The notes: generated by a model from the letters alone, not told the origin. DNA of 34,418 nt from Geothrix fermentans DSM 14018 (GCF_000428885.1 NZ_KE386810.1:360183-394600); one strand, 5' to 3'. Counted from the first letter of the stretch, positions 23,454 to 32,824 are shown. Program-made: numbers and translations.

Positions 23454-26400
23454 ATGCTTGAGGGATCAAGATCCGAGCACAGCGCATGTGGGGTTGGCTT
23501 CATCGCCAGCCGGACCGGTTCGGCCAGCCACGACATCCTGGAGGATGCCCTCCATGCCCTGAAATGCGTGGAGCATCGGGGCGGCTGCGCGGCGGACCAG
23601 GTCAGCAGCGACGGGGCCGGCGTCATGGCCGACATCCCCTGGGAGATGCTCGGCCACCGGCCCGGCGAGATCGCCGTGGCCAGCCTCTTCATGCCCCAGG
23701 ATCCCGAGCGCCTGCGCCGCTCCCTGGAGATCTTCGAGTCCACCTTCGCCTTCTTCGACCTGAACGTGCTGGCCTACCGCGAGCTGCCCGTGGATCCCTC
23801 CGTGTTGGGCGAAGAGGCGCGGCGCTCCCTGCCCTCCATGCGCCAGGCCGTGCTGCGCCGCCCGGTCCAGTGCCGGACGGACGCCTCCTTCGACAAGCTG
23901 CTCTACTCCGCCAAGCAGGTCCTCCGGACCAAGCTGGTCGAGCAGGGCATCCAGAATGAGTTTTTCTTCGCCTCGCTGTCCGCGCGCACCGTGGTCTACA
24001 AGGCCCTCACCCGCGCCGCGGACCTGGACCGCTTCTACCTGGACCTGGTCGACCCGCGCTTCAGCACGCGCTTCGCCATGATCCACCGGCGGTTCAGCAC
24101 GAACACCCGCACCTCCTGGGACAAGGCCCAGCCCTTCCGGCTCATCGCGCACAACGGCGAGATCAACACCATCGCCGGCAACCGCTCCCGGGCCATCTCC
24201 CGGGAGATGTCCATCGGGCTCAAGGCCGACCAGCTCGTGACCCACGGCTCCATCAGCGACTCCGGCAGCCTGAACGAGATCGCCGAGGCCCTGCACTACC
24301 GCAGCAGCATCCCGCACATGGAGGACATCCTGGCGATCATGATGCCGCCGGCGGAGGGGCAGAACGCCTTCTACACCTTCTGGAGCCGGGCCATGGAGCC
24401 CTGGGACGGGCCTGCCTTCCTGGTCTACTCCGACGGCAGCAGCGTGGGCGCGCGGCTGGACCGCAACGGCTTCCGCCCCGCCCGCTGGGCCATGACGGAG
24501 GACCGCTTCTACCTGGCCTCCGAGGCCGGCTCCTTCCCCGTGGACGAGGCCGCCGTGAGCCGCAAGGGCATCCTCTATGCGGGCACGGGGGTCACGCTCG
24601 ACCTGGCTTCGGGGCGCGTCCACTTCCGCGATCCGGGCCGCTCCCGGGAACACCGCGACGCCACCTTCGACGCCCGGACCCGGCCCATCGGCTTCCTGCC
24701 CCCGACGGAGGCGCCGGAGCCCGTAAGCGTGTTCCGGAAGACCCTCTTCACCTGCTCCCGCGAGGAGCTGGAGAAGATCCTCTATCCCATGGCCGCCACG
24801 GGCAAGGAGGCCATCGGCTCCATGGGCGACACCGCCCGGCCCAACGTCTTCTCGTCGGAGCCCCGCCCCTTCTTCGACTACTTCTACCAGCACTTCGCCC
24901 AGGTCACGAACCCGCCCCTGGACTACATCCGCGAGGGCAACATCACGGACCTCCGGGTGTTTCTGGGGCGCGCGCCGAACATCTTCTTCCCCAAGGACCT
25001 GCTGCCGCTGAACGAGGCCCTGGAGCTGCCCCGGCCCATCCTCGACCTGGGCCAGATGCGGTTTCTGGAGCGGATGCAGAGCCTGCGTCCCTCCGAGTCC
25101 CACATCATCCCCCGCGCCTTCCCCATGCTCTTCCGCCGCGACGATGGCGTGGCGGGCTTCCACGCCGCCGTGGAACAGCTGGCCACGGACGTGCGGAAGG
25201 CCGTGGAGGAGGGCACCAGCGTCATCATCCTCAGCGACCGCGAGGCCAGCGTGGAGCGGCCGCCCATCCCGGGCCTCATCGCCCTGCGCGCCGTGGTGCA
25301 CATCCTCAACGAGTCCGGCCTGCGCCTGAACGCCTCCATCGTCATGCACACGGGCGAGGCCCGCACCTCGCACCACCTGGCCGCCCTCATCAGCTTCGGC
25401 GCCTCCGCCGTCTGCCCCTACCTGGCCCTGGAGATCGCCCGCCAGGACGAGCACCCCAGCTTCGGCGCCCTGAGCCCGGACCAGCGCGAGCGGAACTTCG
25501 TCAACGCCCTGGAATCGGGCCTGCTGAAGATCATGGCCAAGAGCGGCATCTCCGTCGTGCAGAGCTACATGAGCGCCAAGCTCTTCACGGCCATCGGGCT
25601 CGGGCCCGAGCTGATGGAGACCTTCTTCCCCGGCCATGCCAGCCCACTGGGCGGCATCGGCTACGAGGAGCTGGCCGGCGACATCCTGCGGAAGACCAGC
25701 CTCGCGGCCCAGGCGGGTTTCCTGGACCGCCTGCTGCACACCCACCAGTTCCGCGAGTCGCCGCGGCCCGGCGAGGGCGAGCACCACGGCATGACCTCCG
25801 CCCGGGCCCGGCTGCTCCACCGCCTGGTGAAGCTGGAGCCGGAGGCGGAGGAAGCGAAGGCCCTGTACCAGGAGTATCTGGACTCCCTGAAGGTGGACGA
25901 GCCCATCAACCCCCGCCACCTGCTGGCCTTCCGCACCGAGGGGACTTCCCTGCCCCTCGAATCCGTGGAGGATGCCTCGGCCATCCTCCGCCGCTTCGGC
26001 GCCGGCGCCATGTCCTTCGGGGCCGTCAGCGCCGAGAGCCAGCGCGACCTCATCCTGGCCATGGAGGCCGTGGGCGGGCGCAGCAACAGCGGCGAAGGCG
26101 GCGAGAACCCCTTCTACTGGACCGATGGCATCACCGCCACCACCAAGCAGGTGGCCTCCGCACGGTTCGGCGTCACGGCGGAGTACCTCGTCTCGGGCGA
26201 GGAGATCCAGATCAAGGTGGCCCAGGGCGCCAAGCCCGGCGAAGGCGGCCAGCTCATGCGGGTGAAGGTGGACGCCACCATCGCCAAGGCCCGGTTCTCC
26301 CTGCCGGACGTGGACCTGATCTCCCCGCCGCCCCTGCACGACATCTACAGCATCGAGGACCTCAAGGAGCTCATCCACGAGCTGCGGCAGGTGCATCCCG

Positions 26401-27842
26401 GCGCGAAGATCAGCGTGAAGCTGGTCTCGGGCACGGGCATCGGCACCATCGCCGTGGGCGTGGCCAAGGCCGGGGCGGACATCCTCTATGTGGCCGGCGG
26501 CGATGGCGGCACCGGCGCCGCCACCCTGGGCTCCATGAAGCACGCGGGCCTGCCCTGGGAGCTGGGCCTCATCGAGGCGCACCAGGCCCTCCGTGAGAAC
26601 CAGATGCGGGAGCAGGTGGAGCTCCGCGTGGATGGCGGCCTCCTCACGGGCAAGGACCTCGTCACCGCCGCCATCCTGGGGGCCGAGGGTTTCGAGTTCG
26701 GCAAGCTCCTCCTGGTGGCCGAGGGCTGCATGATGGCCCGCATCTGCGAGAAGAACACCTGCCCCGCGGGCATCGCCACCCACGATCCGAAGTTCAAGGC
26801 CCGCTACTCCGGCAGCCCCGAGGCCATCCAGCGCATGCTGGTCCATCTGGCCGAGGATGCGCGCCGTCACCTCGCCTCCCTCGGCGTGGCGAGCCTCTCG
26901 GAGCTCCAGGACCGCGTGGACCTGTTCCAGGTGGCGCCGGATCACGCCACCTTCGTGCGCGACCGCAAGCTGGACCTGTCAGCGTTCCTCGACCCTCGGC
27001 CCCAGGGGACCGGCACGGGTCCCTCCGCCCCCTTCAACCAGGAAGGCGTGGCGCCCCTGAACCAGCGAATCCTCGAAGATGCCCAGCCCTTCCTCGCCGA
27101 GGGGGGCACCCACCGCCACAGCTATGCCATCAGCACCGGCGACCGGGGGATCCTGGCCACCCTGTCCGGGGCCATCGCCCGCCAGGTGCGCGAGCGCCGC
27201 CTGCGGGGCGAGGATCCCGCCGTGGCCGGCCGGCTGAGCCTGGACTTCATTGGCAGCGCCGGCCAGGGTTTCGGCGCCTTCCTCACGGAGGGGCTCGACG
27301 TGCGCCTCCAGGGGGAGGCCAACGACTCCGTCTGCAAGTCCATGTCCGGTGGACGGGCCATCCTCGTGCCGCATCCGGAGGCCGCCTACACGCCGGAGAC
27401 GAACGCCATCCTCGGCAACGGCGCCCTCTATGGCGCCACGGGCGGCACCCTGCTGGTGCTCGGCATGGCCGGCGACCGGTTCGCCGTCCGCAACAGCGGC
27501 GCCTCGGCCGTGGTTGAGGGCGCGGGGCACCACGCCTGCGAGTACATGACCCGGGGCGCCGTGGCCATCCTCGGCCCCGTGCTCACCAACGCCGGGGCCG
27601 GCATGACCGGCGGCAGCCTCTTCCTGCGCCGCGAGCGGGGGGACCAGGTGAACCGGGACTACCTCGCCGGCATCCACTGGCGGGCCGAGGAGGAGGCGCT
27701 GTTCCGCAGCCTCGTCGAAGCCCATGCGGCGGAGACGGGCAGCGCCACAGCCAAGGCCCTGCTCGAAGACTGGGCCGCCGCCCTGATCGCCTTCGCCCCC
27801 TTCGTGCCCGTGGCCGTGGCGCGCCAGCTGGCGACCGCCTGA
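23454..27842 (+). CDS. gltB: Glutamate synthase large subunit
   Basis: 1462 residues, close to E. coli GltB (1486 mature). The ATG at 23454 has AAGGA seven bases before it. Domains: class II amidotransferase with the presumed nucleophile Cys12 in ACGVGFIAS, released after removal of an 11-residue propeptide; a central linker domain; the FMN/2-oxoglutarate domain from about 830 with GGRSNSGEGGE, AKPGEGGQL and YVAGGDGGTGA; the 3Fe-4S motif Cys1092-x5-Cys1098-x4-Cys1103 (GCMMARICEKNTCPAG); and the glycine-rich GXGXG beta-helix at the C-terminus. It makes two glutamates from glutamine and 2-oxoglutarate. The small subunit gltD, normally adjacent, is absent here: downstream is an oppositely oriented radical SAM gene. 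Confidence 0.95.
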   Translation: MLEGSRSEHSACGVGFIASRTGSASHDILEDALHALKCVEHRGGCAADQVSSDGAGVMADIPWEMLGHRPGEIAVASLFMPQDPERLRRSLEIFESTFAFFDLNVLAYRELPVDPSVLGEEARRSLPSMRQAVLRRPVQCRTDASFDKLLYSAKQVLRTKLVEQGIQNEFFFASLSARTVVYKALTRAADLDRFYLDLVDPRFSTRFAMIHRRFSTNTRTSWDKAQPFRLIAHNGEINTIAGNRSRAISREMSIGLKADQLVTHGSISDSGSLNEIAEALHYRSSIPHMEDILAIMMPPAEGQNAFYTFWSRAMEPWDGPAFLVYSDGSSVGARLDRNGFRPARWAMTEDRFYLASEAGSFPVDEAAVSRKGILYAGTGVTLDLASGRVHFRDPGRSREHRDATFDARTRPIGFLPPTEAPEPVSVFRKTLFTCSREELEKILYPMAATGKEAIGSMGDTARPNVFSSEPRPFFDYFYQHFAQVTNPPLDYIREGNITDLRVFLGRAPNIFFPKDLLPLNEALELPRPILDLGQMRFLERMQSLRPSESHIIPRAFPMLFRRDDGVAGFHAAVEQLATDVRKAVEEGTSVIILSDREASVERPPIPGLIALRAVVHILNESGLRLNASIVMHTGEARTSHHLAALISFGASAVCPYLALEIARQDEHPSFGALSPDQRERNFVNALESGLLKIMAKSGISVVQSYMSAKLFTAIGLGPELMETFFPGHASPLGGIGYEELAGDILRKTSLAAQAGFLDRLLHTHQFRESPRPGEGEHHGMTSARARLLHRLVKLEPEAEEAKALYQEYLDSLKVDEPINPRHLLAFRTEGTSLPLESVEDASAILRRFGAGAMSFGAVSAESQRDLILAMEAVGGRSNSGEGGENPFYWTDGITATTKQVASARFGVTAEYLVSGEEIQIKVAQGAKPGEGGQLMRVKVDATIAKARFSLPDVDLISPPPLHDIYSIEDLKELIHELRQVHPGAKISVKLVSGTGIGTIAVGVAKAGADILYVAGGDGGTGAATLGSMKHAGLPWELGLIEAHQALRENQMREQVELRVDGGLLTGKDLVTAAILGAEGFEFGKLLLVAEGCMMARICEKNTCPAGIATHDPKFKARYSGSPEAIQRMLVHLAEDARRHLASLGVASLSELQDRVDLFQVAPDHATFVRDRKLDLSAFLDPRPQGTGTGPSAPFNQEGVAPLNQRILEDAQPFLAEGGTHRHSYAISTGDRGILATLSGAIARQVRERRLRGEDPAVAGRLSLDFIGSAGQGFGAFLTEGLDVRLQGEANDSVCKSMSGGRAILVPHPEAAYTPETNAILGNGALYGATGGTLLVLGMAGDRFAVRNSGASAVVEGAGHHACEYMTRGAVAILGPVLTNAGAGMTGGSLFLRRERGDQVNRDYLAGIHWRAEEEALFRSLVEAHAAETGSATAKALLEDWAAALIAFAPFVPVAVARQLATA

Positions 27843-27998
27843 CCGTCGTATCCAAGCAGCATCACAACAATTTCAGCACCTGATTATCGGCGAGCCTCAG
27901 CAAGCCTGCGTGCCTCGTTTCCTCCGTGGGCTTGGCTCCCCACCTTCAGCGCCTCCACGGTGGATCTCCGCCTACTGAAGGCGAATCGGGATCAACGC

Positions 27999-28886
27999 TC
28001 ACCCCACGCGATCGAAGAGCCCCGGCTGCCGGATGGGCGGCGGCGGGGCCGGCGCGGGTCGAGCCGGGCGCTCCCGGGCCCTGCGCCGGACCGGGAAGGC
28101 CTCCCGGAAGGCCTGGCGCACGCCCTCGGCGTAGTCGGGATCCAGCACCTTCAGCCAGCCGTGGTCCGCCAGCACCTTGTAGAAGGGATCCTGCTTCAGC
28201 AGGCGGAGGCCCCCCACCCAGGCGCCCGAGGCCCCGCTGGCCCGGGCGCGCCGCGCGAAGGCCTGGGCGTCGTGCACGGCCATGAGCGGGGTGACGGCCA
28301 CGGTCACGCCGATGCCCGCCGCCGCCAGGCGCTCCACCGCCGCCCAGCGGCTGGGGATGGCAGGGGCGTGGGGCTCCACGGCCTGGCGTACGGTGTCGTC
28401 GTCCGTGGGGATGGAGAGACCCACCGTCAGCCGGTCGCCGAAAGCCCGCAGCAGATCCAGATCCTGGAGCACCAGGGGGGACCGCGTGTGCACGATCACC
28501 TCGGTGGTGGGGCAGAGCAGCAGCACCTCCAGGCAGCGCCGGCTCAGGCGGTACTGCCGCTCCAGGGGCTGGTAGGGATCCGTGGCCGAGGCCATGAAGA
28601 CCCGCTCCTCGTGGAGCCTGTGCCGCTGGGACCAGAGCAGCTCCGGGGCGTTCAGCTTGGGCGCCACCCACTGGCCCCAATCCCCGGGCCCGTGCAGGGC
28701 GTTGGGATACTCCCGGACGTAGCAGTAGCGGCAGCCGTGGGCGCAGCCCCGGTAGGGACTGAGCGCGAAGCCGAAGCCGTAGCGCTCGTCCTTCTGGGGC
28801 CGCAGGATGGATCGCGCCTCCTCCGGCTCCACGAGCAGTCCCTTGAAGAGGGGCGTCGGTTCGGTGGGGAGGGGCAGCGGAGTCAT
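27999..28886 (-). CDS. Radical SAM protein, SPL/Rv2578c-like
   Basis: A 295-residue radical SAM protein. The 4Fe-4S motif CAHGCRYC gives Cys48, Cys52 and Cys55 within SPYRGCAHGCRYCYVR. The following FMASATDPYQPLE and IVHTRSPLVLQDLDLL segments match the COG1533 group that includes spore photoproduct lyase relatives and Rv2578c. The group is widespread in non-sporulating bacteria and its substrate is mostly unknown. The C-terminal 30 residues are Pro/Arg-rich and end GLFDRVG. It is preceded on the same strand by the DUF421 gene with a 30-nt gap. The 156 nt between it and the convergent gltB (27843-27998) hold no clear terminator or gene. Confidence 0.85.
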   Translation of the reverse strand: MTPLPLPTEPTPLFKGLLVEPEEARSILRPQKDERYGFGFALSPYRGCAHGCRYCYVREYPNALHGPGDWGQWVAPKLNAPELLWSQRHRLHEERVFMASATDPYQPLERQYRLSRRCLEVLLLCPTTEVIVHTRSPLVLQDLDLLRAFGDRLTVGLSIPTDDDTVRQAVEPHAPAIPSRWAAVERLAAAGIGVTVAVTPLMAVHDAQAFARRARASGASGAWVGGLRLLKQDPFYKVLADHGWLKVLDPDYAEGVRQAFREAFPVRRRARERPARPAPAPPPPIRQPGLFDRVG

Positions 28887-28916
28887 GCCCCAAGTTTTCG
28901 CTTTTTATTCGTCAAG

Positions 28917-29435
28917 TCAAGGGGCGCTCTTGGCGATCACGTTGATGCGGCCGTTGGTTTCGAGGATGGCCACCCGGATGTCCGCCACGTCGGATACGCC
29001 GGCCTGCCGCACCGCCGCCATCAGCTCGTGCCGCGTGATCCGCTCGGAGGCCAGCACGGCCTCGTCCAGCACGCCGTTGTGCACCAGGATCTGGGGGCGG
29101 CCCTCCAGCAGGGTCTCCGCCCGCTTGCTGCGCCAGGTCCACCAGCCCATCAGGGCGTTCAGCGCCAGGAGCGTGGCCACCAGGATGAAGCCTCCCAGCA
29201 CCGTGTTGTCGCCGGCGTTCATGCTGTTCTGCACCGCATTGCTGAGGACCAGCAGCATCACGAAGTCGAAGGGCGCCAGCTGGCCCACCTGGCGCTTCCC
29301 CGTGAGCCGCAGCCCCACCATCAGGAAGCCGTAGACCAGCAGGGCCCGGAGGACGAACTCCCACCAGGGCTGGGTGAGCCTCCACATGGAGGCACCCACA
29401 GGCAACGGGCCGTCGAGCAGCGCGGCGAGGGACAT
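28917..29435 (-). CDS. YetF/DUF421 family membrane protein
   Basis: 172 residues with three hydrophobic segments in the first ~100 residues and a soluble C-terminal domain, the layout of YetF/YdfS/DUF421 proteins. The diagnostic loop is LTGKRQVGQLAPFDFVMLL, followed by NAVQNSM. The C-terminal part (LVHNGVLDEAVLASERITRHELMAAVRQAGVSD...) is the usual DUF421 domain. In spore formers, relatives influence germination or membrane properties. No biochemical role is established for most members, and none is assumed here. The ATG has GGAG four to six bases upstream, next to a 6-bp hairpin (29440-29454). Confidence 0.88.
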   Translation of the reverse strand: MSLAALLDGPLPVGASMWRLTQPWWEFVLRALLVYGFLMVGLRLTGKRQVGQLAPFDFVMLLVLSNAVQNSMNAGDNTVLGGFILVATLLALNALMGWWTWRSKRAETLLEGRPQILVHNGVLDEAVLASERITRHELMAAVRQAGVSDVADIRVAILETNGRINVIAKSAP

Positions 29436-29508
29436 GGCTCCTCCGGATCGGAGGGGCGGTGCCCGAGCGGCCGCCGCCCCCCCGAAGGTTGAAGGCTGGA
29501 ATCAGGGT

Positions 29509-29904
29509 CTATTCGAAGGCCACCGTGAAGTCGGCCTTGCCCAGCTCCGCGCCGTCCGCCGCCAGGACCTTCACGGTCCAGCTGCCCTCATCGCCCTTGC
29601 GGAACGTGCGGTAGGCGTTGGTGCGGTAGGGGGAGCGGGGCACCTTCAGCTCCTGCTTCGAGGTGCGGTCACCCTTGCTGAACTCGATGGTGATGGTGCT
29701 CTCCGCGGCGCCCGCCACCTTGGTCCAGGCGTAGATCTTGGTGCCGGCGGCCACCTTGAAGGAGGTCGATTCGCCCTGGATCTCCATCTTCTCCACGCCG
29801 GTGCCGAGCTTGATCTCGGCGCTGGCCTTGGCTTCGGCCTTGGGCGCGGGGGCCTGGGCGACCAGGGCCGCGCAGGCGAAGAGGGGGAGGAGGATCTTGC
29901 GCAT
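29509..29904 (-). CDS. Secreted DUF2914-like protein
   Basis: 131 residues from the ATG at 29902-29904, chosen because AAAGGAG lies seven bases upstream and the protein then starts with a signal peptide (MRKILLPLFACAALVAQA). The mature part has an Ala/Lys-rich spacer followed by KIYAWTKVAGAAESTITIEFSKGD, SPYRTNAYRTF and EGSWTVKVLAADGAELGKADFTV. The latter match the DUF2914 pattern (tryptophan-containing strand, YRT segment, GxWTVxVLxxDG). The domain is small, all-beta and of unknown function; it probably faces the periplasm. It is downstream of hemG on the same strand, 74 nt away. Confidence 0.75.
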   Translation of the reverse strand: MRKILLPLFACAALVAQAPAPKAEAKASAEIKLGTGVEKMEIQGESTSFKVAAGTKIYAWTKVAGAAESTITIEFSKGDRTSKQELKVPRSPYRTNAYRTFRKGDEGSWTVKVLAADGAELGKADFTVAFE

Positions 29905-29978
29905 GGGGGGACTCCTTTGAAAAGGTGGCCCCATTCTGCGCCGGATGGCGCGGGATGTCATGGGGCCCGGGCCCGGGA

Positions 29979-31238
29979 TCAGCCGATCCAGACCTCCAGC
30001 CCCTCGAGGATGTCGCGCACGCCGGGTCCGAAGCGGGCGTTGCTCAGCCAGTCCACGCCGGAGGGCAGGCCCTCCAGGGCCGTCCTGACGCGCGCGCGAT
30101 GCCCCAGCTCCGGCCGCGGGATCGCCCGCTCGGCGCGCTCGTGGCGCACGGCGGCGGGCTCGCCAAGGGCGGGGATCCAGTGCTTGAGGCGGGCCTGCAC
30201 CCCCTCCCAGGCCTCCAGGTCCGCGGGCTTGCCGAAGGCCCCGCCGATGAAGCTGCGGAGCTGCATGGCGCCTTCCGGCGCGCTCTGGGGATCCATCCAG
30301 GAGGGCACGAGGGAACCCAGGTAGCCGTGGCCTTCGGGGGGATGGATGAGGAAGCCGAAGCTGTCCTTCAGGGCCGGCAGCGGCGCGTGGCGGCTGTGCC
30401 AGAGATCCACGGACGTGTAGGGGATGGCCGCCAGGGCCTCGGCGCTCTTGGGCGCCACAGGCCCGAGGAGGGCCGCGGCCTCGTAGGCGGGGAGGGCCAG
30501 TACCACGCGGTCGGCCTCACGCACCTCGCCGCCACCGCTGACCTTCCAGCGGCCGTCCGGCAGGGCCTCCATCCGCTCGGCCCGCAGGCCCGCCCGCACG
30601 GAGGCGAGCTTCGAGGCCAGACGGATGGGCAGCTGCCCCATGCCGCCCTCGGGCACCACCATGTGGCTCACGCCGCCCTTGCGGATGCCGTTCACCAGGC
30701 TGCCCGTGGCCTCCCACTGGCGCAGCTTGGGGATGGCATCCACGGAGAGGACCTCCGCCGGGGCCGCCAGGACGCCGGCGATCATGGAGGGCAGCAGCTC
30801 CGTGGCCACGCCCCTGCCCAGCCGTCGCTCGATGAAGGCGCTGAGGCCCTCCTCCGGTTCGGCGGGGCGCACGGGCTGGAACGGCTCCAGCATCATGCGG
30901 AGCTTGGCGCCCAGCGGCAGCAGGGGCGAAGTCATCAGGCCCACGGGGGAAGCGGGCACGGGGATGAGGCGCCCACCCTTCCCCACCCAGCGGGCGCCGG
31001 TGCCCGGCGAGCGGAAGGGCAGCTCGATGGCGCTGAAGAGGCGGTCCACGGCCGTGCCTTTCTGCCAGAGCACGCCCTGGGGCCCCGTCTCGAAGTGGCC
31101 GCCCTCCCAGGGCAGGGTCTTCATCCACCCGCCCACAGAGGCCGCGGCCTCCCAGACTTCGACGGATTCGCCCTTCCGCTGCAGGTGCCAGGCGGCAGCC
31201 AGGCCCGTCACGCCGCCGCCGAGAATCAAGGTGCTCAT
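29979..31238 (-). CDS. hemG: Protoporphyrinogen oxidase (HemY-type)
   Basis: A 419-residue flavoprotein. The N-terminal FAD loop GGGVTGLAAAWHL (7-19) is followed by VEVWEAAASVGGW, and GPQGVLW and LPAYEAAALL are typical of the amine-oxidase-like oxygen-dependent oxidases (PPOX, HemY). It would oxidise protoporphyrinogen IX to protoporphyrin IX. The ATG overlaps the stop of hemH in a 4-nt ATGA arrangement, so hemH and this gene are coupled, and its product feeds directly into ferrochelatase. The protein is shorter than many family members (about 450-470), but all the hallmarks seen are intact. A related FAD amine oxidase would be the alternative, but the hemH context makes PPOX much more likely. 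The symbols hemG and hemY are both used for this gene. Confidence 0.88.
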   Translation of the reverse strand: MSTLILGGGVTGLAAAWHLQRKGESVEVWEAAASVGGWMKTLPWEGGHFETGPQGVLWQKGTAVDRLFSAIELPFRSPGTGARWVGKGGRLIPVPASPVGLMTSPLLPLGAKLRMMLEPFQPVRPAEPEEGLSAFIERRLGRGVATELLPSMIAGVLAAPAEVLSVDAIPKLRQWEATGSLVNGIRKGGVSHMVVPEGGMGQLPIRLASKLASVRAGLRAERMEALPDGRWKVSGGGEVREADRVVLALPAYEAAALLGPVAPKSAEALAAIPYTSVDLWHSRHAPLPALKDSFGFLIHPPEGHGYLGSLVPSWMDPQSAPEGAMQLRSFIGGAFGKPADLEAWEGVQARLKHWIPALGEPAAVRHERAERAIPRPELGHRARVRTALEGLPSGVDWLSNARFGPGVRDILEGLEVWIG

Positions 31239-32182
31239 GGGAGGATCTCCAGTACGCGCCGCGCGAGGCAGCGGATGTAGGCCGGGTCGGCGCCCGGCGC
31301 GGCCACGCGGCGGTAGGTGCGGATGCCCGCCTTGTCCGCCACGTGCCGGTATTCGATGTCGAGCTCGTGCAGGGTCTCGATGTGCTCGCTGACGAAGCTC
31401 ATGGGCACGACGATGACGTCCTTGCCGCCCATGGTCTCCAGCACGTCCTTGAGCGGTGGCTCCAGCCAGCGCACGGGGCCCGTGCGGCTCTGGTAGGCCT
31501 GGAGGTAGCCGCCGGGAACGGGCCCGATGCGGGCGATCAGGGCCTCGCGGGTGGCGCTGATTTCCCGTTCATAGGGATCCCCCGCCTCGATCTGGCGCAC
31601 GGGCAGGCTGTGGGCGCTGAAGATCACCGTGGCGCCCGGCAGCTCGGCCAGGGCCGCGCGGAGCGGGCGCTCCAAGGCAGCCAGGTAGTCAGGGTCCGTG
31701 GCGTAGTGGTCGACCCCGGGCAGGAGTTCTAGCCCAGCCTTCGCGGCCTCCACGGCCAGTTCCCGCAGGCTCGAGCCCGTAGTGGCCCGGCAGTCGTGGG
31801 GATAGAGAGCCACGGGCACGAGCTTGCGGATGCCGTCCCGCTTGAGGGCCTTCAGCAGGCCCGCGGCCCTGGGGGCGGCGTAGCGGAAGCAGAGCTTGAC
31901 GGGCTCCGCGCGGCCCGCGGCGCGGAGGGCCGTGCGGAGCGCCGCGGCCTGGAAGGCGCTCTCCCGCAGCAGGGGTGAGCCGCCGCCGATCTGGGCGTAG
32001 CGGCCCCGGGCGCCGGGGGCGCGGAAGCGCGCGATGAGGCGCGAGAAAGGGCCCTGGAGCCAGGCCGGCCCCGGCAGCCGGATCAGGTCCCGGTCGCCGA
32101 AGAGCTCCACCAGGAAGGGCTCCACCTGGTCCAGGTTCACCGGACCGCCGAGGTTCAGGAGCAGGATCGCCGTGTCACGCAT
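31235..32182 (-). CDS. hemH: Ferrochelatase
   Basis: 315 residues from the ATG at 32180-32182; the reading frame stays open far upstream, but MRDTAILLLNLGGP is the standard HemH start and GGTGGAAGG precedes it. Motifs: LLNLGGP, YAQIGGGSPL, VALYPHDCRATTGSS, FSAHSLP with the catalytic His191, and SFVSEHIETLHELDIEY with Glu266. It inserts Fe(II) into protoporphyrin IX to make protoheme; it is normally membrane-associated or cytosolic. The stop is shared in an ATGA overlap with hemG, so the last two steps of the protoporphyrin route to heme are coupled. The Cys in HDC at 129-131 differs from the Gln/Tyr more usual there, without evident loss of function. Confidence 0.94.
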   Translation of the reverse strand: MRDTAILLLNLGGPVNLDQVEPFLVELFGDRDLIRLPGPAWLQGPFSRLIARFRAPGARGRYAQIGGGSPLLRESAFQAAALRTALRAAGRAEPVKLCFRYAAPRAAGLLKALKRDGIRKLVPVALYPHDCRATTGSSLRELAVEAAKAGLELLPGVDHYATDPDYLAALERPLRAALAELPGATVIFSAHSLPVRQIEAGDPYEREISATREALIARIGPVPGGYLQAYQSRTGPVRWLEPPLKDVLETMGGKDVIVVPMSFVSEHIETLHELDIEYRHVADKAGIRTYRRVAAPGADPAYIRCLARRVLEILP

Positions 32183-32293
32183 CGCCTTCCACCTTACGCG
32201 AGACTTCCCTGAACTTTCGTCACGGAAACCCCCTGGCGGCATGGCAAAGGATTGGGGAACATCCCATAGACTGTCCTGACAGTGGAGCCCGCC

Positions 32294-32800
32294 ATGACCA
32301 CCTCGACCGTCTTTCCCGCCCTGCCCGATGAGGCCCGGCTCTGGCTGGTGGCCTTCAGCCAGCCCGTGGAAGCTGCCCGCCTCGCCCCCGAGATGGAGGC
32401 CCTCCTGGGCCGGTGGCGCCATAAGGGCGTGCAGTACCAAGGAGCCTGGACCCTCCTGGAGGGCCGCGTCCTGGCGGTGGCCGAGCCCACCCTGGCCTCC
32501 CAGCCGTCGGGTTGCGCCATCGATGGCATGCTGCGGGGCGTGCGCCAGCTCGCCGAGCGCCTCGGTCTGGACCTGCAGGATGTCCAGGATGTGATGGCCC
32601 GCCTCCCAGAGGGCCTGCACACCTTCCAGCGCGGAGAACTGGAGGCCCGTCTGGCCGATGGCACCCTCGGGGCGGCCACCCCCCTGCTGGACCTCACCCT
32701 CCTCACCGTGGGCGACCTCCGGAGCGGCCGCTTCGAGCGTCCCCTCTCGACCACCTGGATCGGGCGGAAGTATCTCCGACCCGCCTCCCACCCGGCCTGA
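32294..32800 (+). CDS. Conserved small protein, SGCAID family
   Basis: 168 residues from the ATG at 32294 (GGAG six bases before); a GTG at 32282 would add four residues. It resembles a small conserved family, common in Bacteroidota, whose members carry a W..HG-type segment then SGCSID. Here those are WRHKGVQYQG and QPSGCAIDGMLRGVRQL. Members are often labelled ABC transporter ATPase in databases, but no Walker A, Walker B or signature motif is visible. The function is not known. It is divergent from hemH, with 111 nt between the starts, and followed by a strong two-way terminator. Confidence 0.7.
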   Translation: MTTSTVFPALPDEARLWLVAFSQPVEAARLAPEMEALLGRWRHKGVQYQGAWTLLEGRVLAVAEPTLASQPSGCAIDGMLRGVRQLAERLGLDLQDVQDVMARLPEGLHTFQRGELEARLADGTLGAATPLLDLTLLTVGDLRSGRFERPLSTTWIGRKYLRPASHPA

Positions 32801-32802
32801 GG

Positions 32803-32824
32803 CTGCGGGGCGTTCGCCCCGCAG
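32803..32824. other. Perfect 9-bp hairpin before the terminator
   Basis: CTGCGGGGC and GCCCCGCAG pair perfectly around a GTTC loop. It abuts the next hairpin (32825-32861) with no spacer and begins 2 nt after the stop of the upstream gene. The two may act together in ending or protecting the plus-strand transcript. Confidence 0.6.

Noticed and set aside
27843-27998. Terminator between gltB and the convergent radical SAM gene
   Set aside because: Only a 5-bp CGCCT/AGGCG stem is visible, with no T-run; not enough to call a terminator.
31235-32791. A 518-residue extended ferrochelatase
   Set aside because: The frame is open upstream, but the added part has no likeness to the family and runs antisense to the SGCAID gene. 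MRDTAILLLNLGGP is the standard HemH N-terminus.
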